Assembly: GCA_034769895.1 (NCBI GenBank)
Contig: JAWRYS010001482.1
Coordinates: 222,588 to 286,587, forward strand
Length of the DNA: 64,000 nucleotides
Source of the DNA: Magicicada septendecula
Taxonomy: Eukaryota; Arthropoda; Insecta; Hemiptera; Cicadidae
Direction: 5' to 3'
The first letter of the stretch is position 1; each line of letters starts with the position of its first letter. The translations under genes were made by a program, and so were the position numbers. Under the pieces are notes generated by a model. That model was not told where the DNA came from and made no database searches. It was given only the letters and a program-made list of their open reading frames with translations. Shown piece by piece: positions 1 through 9,771 of this stretch.

Positions 1-3000
1 ATAAATAATGTAGCGACAAACTCGCACTGGAGTCGTCGATGTGTAATTATGAATGTGTTATGTTGAACGGCGAATAATTTTGTAAATTGCCGCTTCTCCC
101 ACTATGCTGCCTCTTTTCCGTGACGTCACTCAAACGATGCCAACTGTCGGATACACTGCAATCGGTGAATTCTATTTACTAGTGTAACAGCAATAATAAT
201 GACACACAAATATTATCAAACATATATCCTGGTGGAATCTTTTATTCGAAAACAACACTGGTTAATGATTTAATAATTTTAAACAGAATAATCGCAATTG
301 TAGTACAAATTATAAATCTTCTCTTTACCAGTTGGCAGCAGTAGTAGCCAAACATTCAGTATTTCTATTAGACCAAAACAATGCTTTTTGTTAACGTTTT
401 TAAATAAAAATATTAATTATCTAGGGCGTATATGGTTCGGGGGTTATAAATTAAACAAAATATTACACTATTAATCAAAATACAAGTTTACAATTACAGG
501 ATATTACAACGTTAGAGTGATAGGTGCACACAGAAATCGTATAGTGGTTACCAGTTTTAAAAAAGGTTATGCCCAGTTCAGACTTTGTTCGTTATTATGT
601 AAATTAAGAGTTCTCGTTGTGTTTAAAAAGGTGTTAGTCTTATATGGTGTTATTAGTGATTGTTTTTAGTGTTTGTGTTATATGATGTCTGTAGATAAAT
701 TGATTATTACTTAAAATACGTGTATACAAAGGTATGTGTTGAAGTACGATATAATGAGATGTCAGATCACCAAATCCTCTTCTTGTACTCTTATTGGTTG
801 AAGATAGGGCCCACGTACACGTCAGATCTTCCTTCTCGTCCCTCGTCCACTTCAAATCTTCTTCCTGGTTGTTATTTCTTCTAATCCATATAATGGGCAG
901 TCTTCTGTTATTGCAAAAAGTTCGTATAGTGTACTTCTAACAGTATTTATCTAGTTGTATTGTTTTTTCACGTTTTATAACATATAATGTAAGACGATTT
1001 AAGAACGCGTCTATCTGCTAAGATCGTTGTCAAAGAAGTCTCATTTTATTTATCCGAAATTTCTGGTTGCTAAGGGTAAACTTGGAACCTGGTTGGCTAA
1101 TCCGGATCTACATTGTCATATACTTTTATTATTTCAGAATCTAAATTTCGTTCAAAATCTTTAATTTAACATAACTTTTCTATACTGAATGGGAGTTTAA
1201 AACCATTATCAGCATTATTTTGATCTTCACATTTGTTATATTTAGACACCAAACATGCCTATTTTTGTTTAAGAACTATGGATGTTACAATTTTGTTATT
1301 TGGAATTTTCTTAAATAACTTGATATGTGTTATTTTGGTTCTATATTCCTTGTATACATTATTACCTATAAATACATCAACCCTTTCACATTTGCTTTAC
1401 AAAATTTCTAACATAATTGTTCAAAATTTACTAAAGTTGGTTTCACCTGGCCTATGTAATAGTATTATTTTCATCATCATGTTTTAACATCTCTAACGAT
1501 TAAATTAACTTCTAACATTCATCAAAATGGTTTAACATATAACGTTATTTTAACAACACAAAATATATATTATTCTAATAGTTAAATTCATGCCTACATG
1601 GCTATGATTTTACCAAATCCTTGCACAAATAACTGTTTTCTACTCATACTGTATGGGTGTTTGACACTTAACAAAACATCTTTGTATAGTCCATTCTGCT
1701 TGGTTAATTCATTTTCCATGGTTTAGCATCAGCTCCATTGTTATATTTGTTAACACAACATAAAAAAAATGGAATTAATATCATAAAATTGGCATTCCTT
1801 TAAACTAACTGTATCATCAGTTACATATAAAAAACACAACACAAATACTATGATATAACACTGTGCCTAAAACATAAAACATGCACATTTTACAAAACAA
1901 ATTCTATACTAATTGGTTAGTCCCTTGTCAGCTAATCTACTTATTATTCTGACACTGTCTATGTCATATTTACTATTTATATGGGTTTCAACATCCGTAT
2001 ACTTACTGATGTTTGACTTACAAAAATTACAATAAAATGAACACTGTTGCTCTACCTCACCACACAGTTCTAATAATCTTGTTACATTTACTGTTTATAT
2101 GGGTTTCACTCTTGTTATAAATGTTATTGTGACCATGTTATAATTTGTTGTTTACTGGACAACCCTATGAACTCTATATGTGACAATTATTTGTATGGTT
2201 CATGTATCTATAATCATGTGTATCTATATTTTTGTTACATCAATTAACTTAATTATTTACTAATATTTCCCTTACATAATATTACATGTTTGGGCCTATT
2301 ATCCCTCACTTTGTATTTTGATTATCTGGATATACCGATACATTAACTGAAACCATTTGTTTCTTTATAGTTCTGGTTCATAAACTGTTTGTCTTTACAA
2401 TTCTTTGTTTGGTCAGTACTGAAAATTCATGTCATAGTTGGGGTTTGAAGATATCTGCATCACTTAGCCTAAATCATTAATTTGGGTACGGTCAGTTGTC
2501 TTACTAGTCAGTCTGAAATTGTTAGTCGTTCTTCTTCACTATCATCTTTGAAAATATTGTTCTTCTTGTTAGCTTCTTAACCAAAGTTTTCATTAAATCA
2601 GGTAAGATATTATGTTGTTCCAAATGTAATGTTACATATTAAACTGCCACCAAATTTGATCATTTTAATAAAATATTGTTTTTGTTGAAATTATCAATTA
2701 TCTTAATTTTCACATTGTCATTTGTTATTCTTATTATGATCTGGTATACTTGTCTTTAATTATAAGTGTTCTATCCCTGGAACATGTTACTTCCCTAACA
2801 AATTAATCACCATATATTCTGGAATCAGTCGGGGGGCTCTCTTGACCTAATACCCCGCTGTCCTTACAATACATAATACATAAATAATATCGATTGCTGG
2901 AGCTATCTCGTCAGTCAATCACATTTAAATATCACTAGTCTATTCACGACTAAATCAAATAAAAATAATATAATATATTCTTGGGATTGTTCACTCAGTC

Positions 3001-3594
3001 TAACTTCTCAGATCTAAATATTTCTTTCCATTGATTCTTTCAGATGTTTATTTTCTTGTGGCGATATTAATAACATTTTTTATTTTCTATTGGTACTATC
3101 TTCCTTCCTTCTTTATCAGTACTGCTTAATCTTCATTTTTCATTCACTATCTTCATTCAAATTAAAACATAACAAGTATTTGGATCTTCAGTTGTTGTTG
3201 ATTCTCTCACAATCATGATAGGTTATTTGCAATGAATTCGTTTCTAGTCTTGTCTCATTTTCATCGTCGACTGTCTACATTTGTCCTTTCTTATTCATTT
3301 TATATCACTATGGTTTCTTCTAATTTATGGGTGTTGCATCTTTCTTTTATATTCCAATAATAAGTTCATAACTGTGTTTAATAAGAGGTGCTTATTTTGT
3401 TTAGAATTTGGAAATTTATTCCCAGTTGTTTATCTGCTTGATTCATAATTACATTATCAAACTGTACTGTAATTGGTCCTTACTATTTATCTAAATTCTG
3501 AAATATTCAACCTTGTTTATTGGGCTTCATTTAGAGTTATATTTTGGATTATCAAAGTTGGTTAGATGAGCTTACTATGTTCTTTGAGTTTTGA
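1..3594. other. AT-rich region with no credible gene (each unit)
   Basis: About 3.6 kb, from the left of the unit to the minisatellite, holds only short ORFs. The largest (84 and 71 codons) begin at TTG rather than ATG and resemble no protein family I know. No tRNA, rRNA or pol-like motif was seen. Small items: a purine-rich minus-strand tract at about 770-870; a partly duplicated block around TTTATATGGGTTTCA at 1976-1990 and again at 2094-2108; and a local GC-rich spot at 2829-2856. The same region fills the corresponding stretch of every other unit, for example 5648-9241, 11203-14796, 16849-20442 and so on. Confidence 0.8.
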
Positions 3595-3955
3595 GGTTTT
3601 ATAATAATAAATTCTTCACTTCTAAATTAATTCTCATAAATAATTAGTTGTAAGTTGATCTTACTATTTTTTTTTAGAATTTTGGTGGTTTTATAATAAT
3701 AAATTCTTCAATTCCAAATTAATTCTCATAAATAATTAGTTGTAAGTTGTTCTTACTATTTGTTTGGAATGTTGGTGGTTTTATAATAATAAATTCTTCA
3801 ATTCCAAATTAATTCTCATAAATCATTAGTTGTAAGTTGATCTTACTATATTTTTAGAATTTTGTGGTTTTATAATAATAAATTCTTCAATTCCAAATTA
3901 ATTCTCATAAATCATTAGTTGTAAGTTGTTCTTACTATTTCTTTAGAATTTTGGT
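3595..3955. repeat. Minisatellite, four ~90 bp copies (unit 1)
   Basis: Copies start near 3595, 3687, 3777 and 3866, each opening with GGTTTTATAATAATAAATTC. They are 89-92 bp long and diverged from one another more than the large units are, so this small array is older than the macrosatellite. No coding function is seen. Confidence 0.92.
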
Positions 3956-4216
3956 GTTTTACACAACTTCTACACTTCTTATTATAGTGCTTATTGTCAT
4001 ATGTCCTTCTGTACCCAGTATTGGATGATCTTTTGGTAATTTTCGTTATGTCGGTTAGTTGCTCATACCTTCATTTGTATGGTTCTGTTTCTTTATTCTT
4101 TATTCATATTACTGTTCCTCAATGAAACTTATTTCTCGTCTCCTTAAAATGGTTCTTTGGCCGTAGTCGGTTAGCGTAGCATCCGTCCCTTTTCTTGATG
4201 GTGTGTGGTATATAAT
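3956..4216. other. ORF 3'-flanking segment between stop codon and minisatellite
   Basis: About 260 bp. It contains the tandem AATAAA signals and nothing else recognised. A less AT-rich patch at 4155-4195 (minus strand, just after the stop) has no identified role. Confidence 0.6.
4092..4104 (-). terminator. Tandem AATAAA poly(A) signals downstream of the ORF
   Basis: On the minus strand two AATAAA hexamers (4099-4104, then 4092-4097) occur about 115 nt after the TAA stop. They could end a short ORF-only mRNA of about 1.5 kb rather than a full element transcript. AT-rich sequence makes chance occurrence easy, so support is moderate. The pair is present in all complete units. Confidence 0.4.
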
Positions 4217-5377
4217 TTATCCCGGGTCCATAATCTCAGTTGACCTTATTGTCCGCACTACCATTGTCTTTGTAATTATTTCTTTCCTTGTGGCATCTCT
4301 CGCTTCTTCCTTGTACTTCATTCTTCCCGTTCTTATTCTTTCATTTGCTGCAAAGCTTATTCGACTCATCCTATCATATTGTTGATTAAAATAATATGTT
4401 ACTGGTCCATCAATGACTAGTGATATCATTGATATTTTCCCACGTATTTCTATTTCTGGTACTTCCCATTTATCTCTGGTCTTCTCTAAGTTGTAAACTA
4501 TAGTTTTATGGTAAGTCATTATTGAAATTGCTTTTAATCTCCTCCTATATTCTCTGGCATTCATGATTTCTTCATTGTTGGTAATTGGGATATTCAGTAC
4601 ATTAATTAACCCATTGTTCATCATCTCCCATTCTTCCGGTGTTCTTATCAAATTCTTTAGATGCGTTCTTCTTACTTTCTTTGGTTCCACTTCACTATCT
4701 TTAGTATTTTCTTTGTTTCCGTTAGTTTTCTTTTCAGGTAATACTACTACTGGATCCTCTGTTTTGGCGTTTGGTTTTTCTTCTGTTTCTGGTTTGCTAT
4801 CATTTTTTATTTCTTCGGTCATTTCCTCCATCTTTTCCTCCCTTTTCTTAAAGTTCTCGTCCAATTTCTTCATGATTTCCTGGTAATTTTCCTTAAATTC
4901 TTCCCTCAGTGCTCTATTATTTGCGTCAATTTTCTCCTCCATTTTCTTGCTATTCTCCTTCAATTCTCCCATTTTTTCTTCAATTTTCTTATTAGTCTCT
5001 TCCAATTTTCGGCTTAATTCCTCCGTAGACTGTTTATTTTCCGTTTTTAATTCCTCTATGGACTGTTTATTTTCCGTTTTTAATTCTTCCATTTTCTTGC
5101 TGAAATCTTCCTTCAATATTTCTAAGTTCTTATTACTGTTCTCTATGGACTGTTTATTGTCCTGTTTTAATCCCTGCATTAATTCCATCATACTTTTGAA
5201 CATTTCTTGCGTCTTCTCGCCTTCCGTTTGCGTGGTTTCTTCTGGTTGTTTTTCCGGATCCTTCCTTGTTATAATTTCTATCTCCTCAACCGGTGTCGCT
5301 TCTTTATCTTCCATATTTAACTCGTCGACTTTCTCGGTTTCGACCGCTCGTTTTCGCGATGTTTCTCGCTTCCTCAT
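4217..5377 (-). CDS. Gag-like coiled-coil protein, unit 1 (386 aa, consensus)
   Basis: I do not recognise this family. The protein has a basic N-terminus (residues 1-10, four Arg and two Lys), an acidic stretch (15-60), a long heptad-rich charged coiled coil (about 60-190) that includes two adjacent 11-residue repeats at 98-119, a Lys/Glu-rich linker (190-240), and a C-terminal region (240-386) with mixed hydrophobic and aromatic content and a basic tail. There is no CCHC zinc knuckle, signal peptide, membrane segment or catalytic motif. The ATG at 5375-5377 lies in a CAAAATG context typical of insect initiators, about 65 nt inside the primer-like site, where gag starts in LTR elements. The stop is TAA at 4217-4219, with AATAAA signals about 115 nt beyond. 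Position and architecture suggest a retroelement Gag or structural protein. A host gene captured in a macrosatellite is the alternative. Confidence 0.72.
   Translation of the reverse strand: MRKRETSRKRAVETEKVDELNMEDKEATPVEEIEIITRKDPEKQPEETTQTEGEKTQEMFKSMMELMQGLKQDNKQSIENSNKNLEILKEDFSKKMEELKTENKQSIEELKTENKQSTEELSRKLEETNKKIEEKMGELKENSKKMEEKIDANNRALREEFKENYQEIMKKLDENFKKREEKMEEMTEEIKNDSKPETEEKPNAKTEDPVVVLPEKKTNGNKENTKDSEVEPKKVRRTHLKNLIRTPEEWEMMNNGLINVLNIPITNNEEIMNAREYRRRLKAISIMTYHKTIVYNLEKTRDKWEVPEIEIRGKISMISLVIDGPVTYYFNQQYDRMSRISFAANERIRTGRMKYKEEARDATRKEIITKTMVVRTIRSTEIMDPG
5021..5086 (-). repeat. 33 bp tandem duplication inside the ORF
   Basis: Two adjacent 33 bp copies encode the 11-residue repeat ELKTENKQS(I/T)E at residues 98-108 and 109-119. 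A diverged relative (residues about 70-79, LKQDNKQSIE) lies upstream. The period of 11 residues fits a coiled coil (three turns), so the region probably grew by in-frame slippage or unequal exchange. It is present in every copy and therefore predates the array. Confidence 0.8.
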
Positions 5378-5441
5378 TTTGTTTATTTTGGTTTATTTGT
5401 CTATTAATAATAATTTATTTTATACTAAATTACACGCCTCA

Positions 5442-5456
5442 CACGTTGGTGCGCCA
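5442..5456 (-). promoter_or_regulatory. Primer-binding-site-like sequence (tRNA-Lys(CUU) type)
   Basis: The minus strand reads TGGCGCACCAACGTG starting 3 nt inside the LTR-like end. The known retroviral tRNA-Lys1,2 site begins TGGCGCCCAACGTG, so this is the same string with one added A. It starts with the invariant TGG complementary to tRNA CCA. Either the insertion weakens the site or the host has a tRNA that matches it exactly; the latter is not checkable here. Equivalent intact sites lie 4-18 bp left of each LTR-like block, except in unit 3. Confidence 0.55.
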
Positions 5457-5459
5457 ATT

Positions 5460-5615
5460 TGTAACGATAAAATAGAGAATTTAAAGTTACTTCTATTGAA
5501 ACGTAATGTATGTAGCCTCACTTCAGGTTCGTCTATTGGTAATCGGATTTTTCGTTACGTACAATGTTATTGTGGACGGGTTACTTGTATTTATATAGTG
5601 TGCACTTGAATTACA
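5460..5615 (-). mobile_element. LTR-like block, between units 1 and 2
   Basis: On the minus strand this 156 bp block starts TGTAATTC and ends CGTTACA, giving TG...CA termini with a 5 bp inverted match TGTAA/TTACA. It is followed by a 3 nt spacer and the primer-like site, and contains a TATA box 18 bp from its start. LTRs this short are known in some Ty3 lineages such as Mag and CsRn1. The outer edge is uncertain: the preceding tract AACGGGTGG is only a moderate polypurine tract. A longer LTR of about 1 kb, reaching the purine-rich minus-strand tract near 6468-6500, cannot be excluded. Confidence 0.5.
5591..5597 (-). promoter_or_regulatory. TATA box (TATATAA) upstream of the coiled-coil ORF
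   Basis: On the minus strand TATATAA lies about 215 nt upstream of the ORF start. A start site roughly 30 nt downstream, near 5565, would put R and U5 in the remaining ~105 bp of the LTR-like block. The element is present in every unit at the matching position. I saw no clear initiator motif. Confidence 0.45.
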
Positions 5616-5624
5616 CCACCCGTT
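5616..5624 (-). promoter_or_regulatory. Candidate polypurine tract next to the LTR-like block
   Basis: The minus strand reads AACGGGTGG directly before TGTAAT. Seven of nine bases are purines, so it is a weak match to a plus-strand priming tract and is offered only as the outer boundary of the short-LTR model. The same sequence flanks every LTR-like block. Confidence 0.3.
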
Positions 5625-5767
5625 GGAAGTGTCAACTTGTAATATGGATAAATAATGTAGCGACAAACTCGCACTGGAGTCGTCGATGTGTAATTATGAA
5701 TGTGTTATGTTGAACGGCGAATAATTTTGTAAATTGCCGCTTCTCCCACTATGCTGCCTCTTTTCCG

Positions 5768-5775
5768 TGACGTCA
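5768..5775. promoter_or_regulatory. CRE-type palindrome TGACGTCA
   Basis: A perfect 8 bp ATF/CREB palindrome about 170 bp upstream (minus-strand sense) of the TATA box at 5591. It is kept in all twelve units: 121, 5768, 11323, 16969, 22616, 28263, 33910, 39557, 45204, 50850, 56497 and 62144. In AT-rich DNA such a CpG-containing octamer is notable, but binding is not shown. Confidence 0.35.
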
Positions 5776-8700
5776 CTCAAACGATGCCAACTGTCGGATA
5801 CACTGCAATCGGTGAATTCTATTTACTAGTGTAACAGCAATAATAATGACACACAAATATTATCAAACATATATCCTGGTGGAATCTTTTATTCGAAAAC
5901 AACACTGGTTAATGATTTAATAATTTTAAACAGAATAATCGCAATTGTAGTACAAATTATAAATCTTCTCTTTACCAGTTGGCAGCAGTAGTAGCCAAAC
6001 ATTCAGTATTTCTATTAGACCAAAACAATGCTTTTTGTTAACGTTTTTAAATAAAAATATTAATTATCTAGGGCGTATATGGTTCGGGGGTTATAAATTA
6101 AACAAAATATTACACTATTAATCAAAATACAAGTTTACAATTACAGGATATTACAACGTTAGAGTGATAGGTGCACACAGAAATCGTATAGTGGTTACCA
6201 GTTTTAAAAAAGGTTATGCCCAGTTCAGACTTTGTTCGTTATTATGTAAATTAAGAGTTCTCGTTGTGTTTAAAAAGGTGTTAGTCTTATATGGTGTTAT
6301 TAGTGATTGTTTTTAGTGTTTGTGTTATATGATGTCTGTAGATAAATTGATTATTACTTAAAATACGTGTATACAAAGGTATGTGTTGAAGTACGATATA
6401 ATGAGATGTCAGATCACCAAATCCTCTTCTTGTACTCTTCTTGGTTGAAGATAGGGCCCACGTACACGTCAGATCTTCCTTCTCGTCCCTCGTCCACTTC
6501 AAATCTTCTTCCTGGTTGTTATTTCTTCTAATCCATATAATGGGCAGTCTTCTGTTATTGCAAAAAGTTCGTATAGTGTACTTCTAACAGTATTTATCTA
6601 GTTGTATTGTTTTTTCACGTTTTATAACATATAATGTAAGACGATTTAAGAACGCGTCTATCTGCTAAGATCGTTGTCAAAGAAGTCTCATTTTATTTAT
6701 CCGAAATTTCTGGTTGCTAAGGGTAAACTTGGAACCTGGTTGGCTAATCCGGATCTACATTGTCATATACTTTTATTATTTCAGAATCTAAATTTCGTTC
6801 AAAATCTTTAATTTAACATAACTTTTCTATACTGAATGGGAGTTTAAAACCATTATCAGCATTATTTTGATCTTCACATTTGTTATATTTAGACACCAAA
6901 CATGCCTATTTTTGTTTAAGAACTATGGATGTTACAATTTTGTTATTTGGAATTTTCTTAAATAACTTGATATGTGTTATTTTGGTTCTATATTCCTTGT
7001 ATACATTATTACCTATAAATACATCAACCCTTTCACATTTGCTTTACAAAATTTCTAACATAATTGTTCAAAATTTACTAAAGTTGGTTTCACCTGGCCT
7101 ATGTAATAGTATTATTTTCATCATCATGTTTTAACATCTCTAACGATTAAATTAACTTCTAACATTCATCAAAATGGTTTAACATATAACGTTATTTTAA
7201 CAACACAAAATATATATTATTCTAATAGTTAAATTCATGCCTACATGGCTATGATTTTACCAAATCCTTGCACAAATAACTGTTTTCTACTCATACTGTA
7301 TGGGTGTTTGACACTTAACAAAACATCTTTGTATAGTCCATTCTGCTTGGTTAATTCATTTTCCATGGTTTAGCATCAGCTCCATTGTTATATTTGTTAA
7401 CACAACATAAAAAAAATGGAATTAATATCATAAAATTGGCATTCCTTTAAACTAACTGTATCATCAGTTACATATAAAAAACACAACACAAATACTATGA
7501 TATAACACTGTGCCTAAAACATAAAACATGCACATTTTACAAAACAAATTCTATACTAATTGGTTAGTCCCTTGTCAGCTAATCTACTTATTATTCTGAC
7601 ACTGTCTATGTCATATTTACTATTTATATGGGTTTCAACATCCGTATACTTACTGATGTTTGACTTACAAAAATTACAATAAAATGAACACTGTTGCTCT
7701 ACCTCACCACACAGTTCTAATAATCTTGTTACATTTACTGTTTATATGGGTTTCACTCTTGTTATAAATGTTATTGTGACCATGTTATAATTTGTTGTTT
7801 ACTGGACAACCCTATGAACTCTATATGTGACAATTATTTGTATGGTTCATGTATCTATAATCATGTGTATCTATATTTTTGTTACATCAATTAACTTAAT
7901 TATTTACTAATATTTCCCTTACATAATATTACATGTTTGGGCCTATTATCCCTCACTTTGTATTTTGATTATCTGGATATACCGATACATTAACTGAAAC
8001 CATTTGTTTCTTTATAGTTCTGGTTCATAAACTGTTTGTCTTTACAATTCTTTGTTTGGTCAGTACTGAAAATTCATGTCATAGTTGGGGTTTGAAGATA
8101 TCTGCATCACTTAGCCTAAATCATTAATTTGGGTACGGTCAGTTGTCTTACTAGTCAGTCTGAAATTGTTAGTCGTTCTTCTTCACTATCATCTTTGAAA
8201 ATATTGTTCTTCTTGTTAGCTTCTTAACCAAAGTTTTCATTAAATCAGGTAAGATATTATGTTGTTCCAAATGTAATGTTACATATTAAACTGCCACCAA
8301 ATTTGATCATTTTAATAAAATATTGTTTTTGTTGAAATTATCAATTATCTTAATTTTCACATTGTCATTTGTTATTCTTATTATGATCTGGTATACTTGT
8401 CTTTAATTATAAGTGTTCTATCCCTGGAACATGTTACTTCCCTAACAAATTAATCACCATATATTCTGGAATCAGTCGGGGGGCTCTCTTGACCTAATAC
8501 CCCGCTGTCCTTACAATACATAATACATAAATAATATCGATTGCTGGAGCTATCTCGTCAGTCAATCACATTTAAATATCACTAGTCTATTCACGACTAA
8601 ATCAAATAAAAATAATATAATATATTCTTGGGATTGTTCACTCAGTCTAACTTCTCAGATCTAAATATTTCTTTCCATTGATTCTTTCAGATGTTTATTT

Positions 8701-9241
8701 TCTTGTGGCGATATTAATAACATTTTTTATTTTCTATTGGTACTATCTTCCTTCCTTCTTTATCAGTACTGCTTAATCTTCATTTTTCATTCACTATCTT
8801 CATTCATATTAAAACATAACAAGTATTTGGATCTTCAGTTGTTGTTGATTCTCTCACAATCATGATAGGTTATTTGCAATGAATTCGTTTCTAGTCTTGT
8901 CTCATTTTCATCGTCGACTGTCTACATTTGTCCTTTCTTATTCATTTTATATCACTATGGTTTCTTCTAATTTATGGGTGTTGCATCTTTCTTTTATATT
9001 CCAATAATAAGTTCATAACTGTGTTTAATAAGAGGTGCTTATTTTGTTTAGAATTTGGAAATTTATTCCCAGTTGTTTATCTGCTTGATTCATAATTACA
9101 TTATCAAACTGTACTGTAATTGGTCCTTACTATTTATCTAAATTCTGAAATATTCAACCTTGTTTATTGGGCTTCATTTAGAGTTATATTTTGGATTATC
9201 AAAGTTGGTTAGATGAGCTTACTATGTTCTTTGAGTTTTGA

Positions 9242-9510
9242 GGTTTTATAATAATAAATTCTTCACTTCTAAATTAATTCTCATAAATAATTAGTTGTAA
9301 GTTGTTCTTACTATTTGTTTGGAATTTTGGTGGTTTTATAATAATAAATTCTTCAATTCCAAATTAATTCTCATAAATCATTAGTTGTAAGTTGATCTTA
9401 CTATATTTTTAGAATTTTGTGGTTTTATAATAATAAATTCTTCAATTCCAAATTAATTCTCATAAATCATTAGTTGTAAGTTGTTCTTACTATTTCTTTA
9501 GAATTTTGGT
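9242..9510. repeat. Minisatellite, three copies, one chimeric (unit 2)
   Basis: The first copy begins with the sequence typical of copy 1 (CTTCACTTC) and ends with that of copy 2 (TATTTGTTTGGAATTTTGG). This shows that a 92 bp deletion joined copies 1 and 2 by homologous exchange or slippage. Confidence 0.92.
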
Positions 9511-9771
9511 GTTTTACACAACTTCTACACTTCTTATTATAGTGCTTATTGTCATATGTCCTTCTGTACCCAGTATTGGATGATCTTTTGGTAATTTTCG
9601 TTATGTCGGTTAGTTGCTCATACCTTCATTTGTATGGTTCTGTTTCTTTATTCTTTATTCATATTACTGTTCCTCAATGAAACTTATTTCTCGTCTCCTT
9701 AAAATGGTTCTTTGGCCGTAGTCGGTTAGCGTAGCATCCGTCCCTTTTCTTGATGGTGTGTGGTATATAAT

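Larger units (their letters stand above)
1..5647 (-). repeat. Array unit 1, 5,647 bp
   Basis: Complete unit, used here as the coordinate reference. It carries an intact ORF and four minisatellite copies. A private base (A) at 793 replaces the C of all other copies. At 3771 it has the G that is otherwise found only in units 4 and 6, so it shares ancestry or a conversion tract with them. Confidence 0.97.

Noticed and set aside
640-855. 71-codon minus-strand ORF opening with KWTRDEKEDLTCTW
   Set aside because: It opens at TTG, lies in a purine-rich tract that biases towards charged residues, and has no known homology. I could not support it as a gene.
1233-1487. 84-codon plus-strand ORF with hydrophobic composition, repeated in each unit
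   Set aside because: It opens at TTG, has no ATG-based start, and its hydrophobicity follows from T-rich DNA. Persistence across units only reflects near-identical copies.
2830-2870. Minus-strand open stretch resembling the GxVLxQ pattern of RNase H
   Set aside because: Only about twenty codons are open and no neighbouring catalytic residues or frame continue. Treated as chance.
3595-3955. Short direct repeats considered as a CRISPR array
   Set aside because: The copies are contiguous ~90 bp repeats without unique spacers, there are no cas genes, and the context is eukaryotic.
4563-4886. 107-codon plus-strand ORF
   Set aside because: Antisense shadow of the middle of the coiled-coil ORF.
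4947-5609. 220-codon Ser/Phe-rich plus-strand ORF
   Set aside because: It is the antisense shadow of the coiled-coil ORF: Lys/Glu codons read backwards give Phe, Leu and Ser. It runs through the LTR-like block and lacks its own start context.
5616-6500. Longer LTR of about 1 kb ending near the purine-rich tract at 6468-6500
   Set aside because: Not excluded, but the end lacks the inverted match found at 5615. The short block gives matching TGTAA/TTACA termini, so it was preferred.
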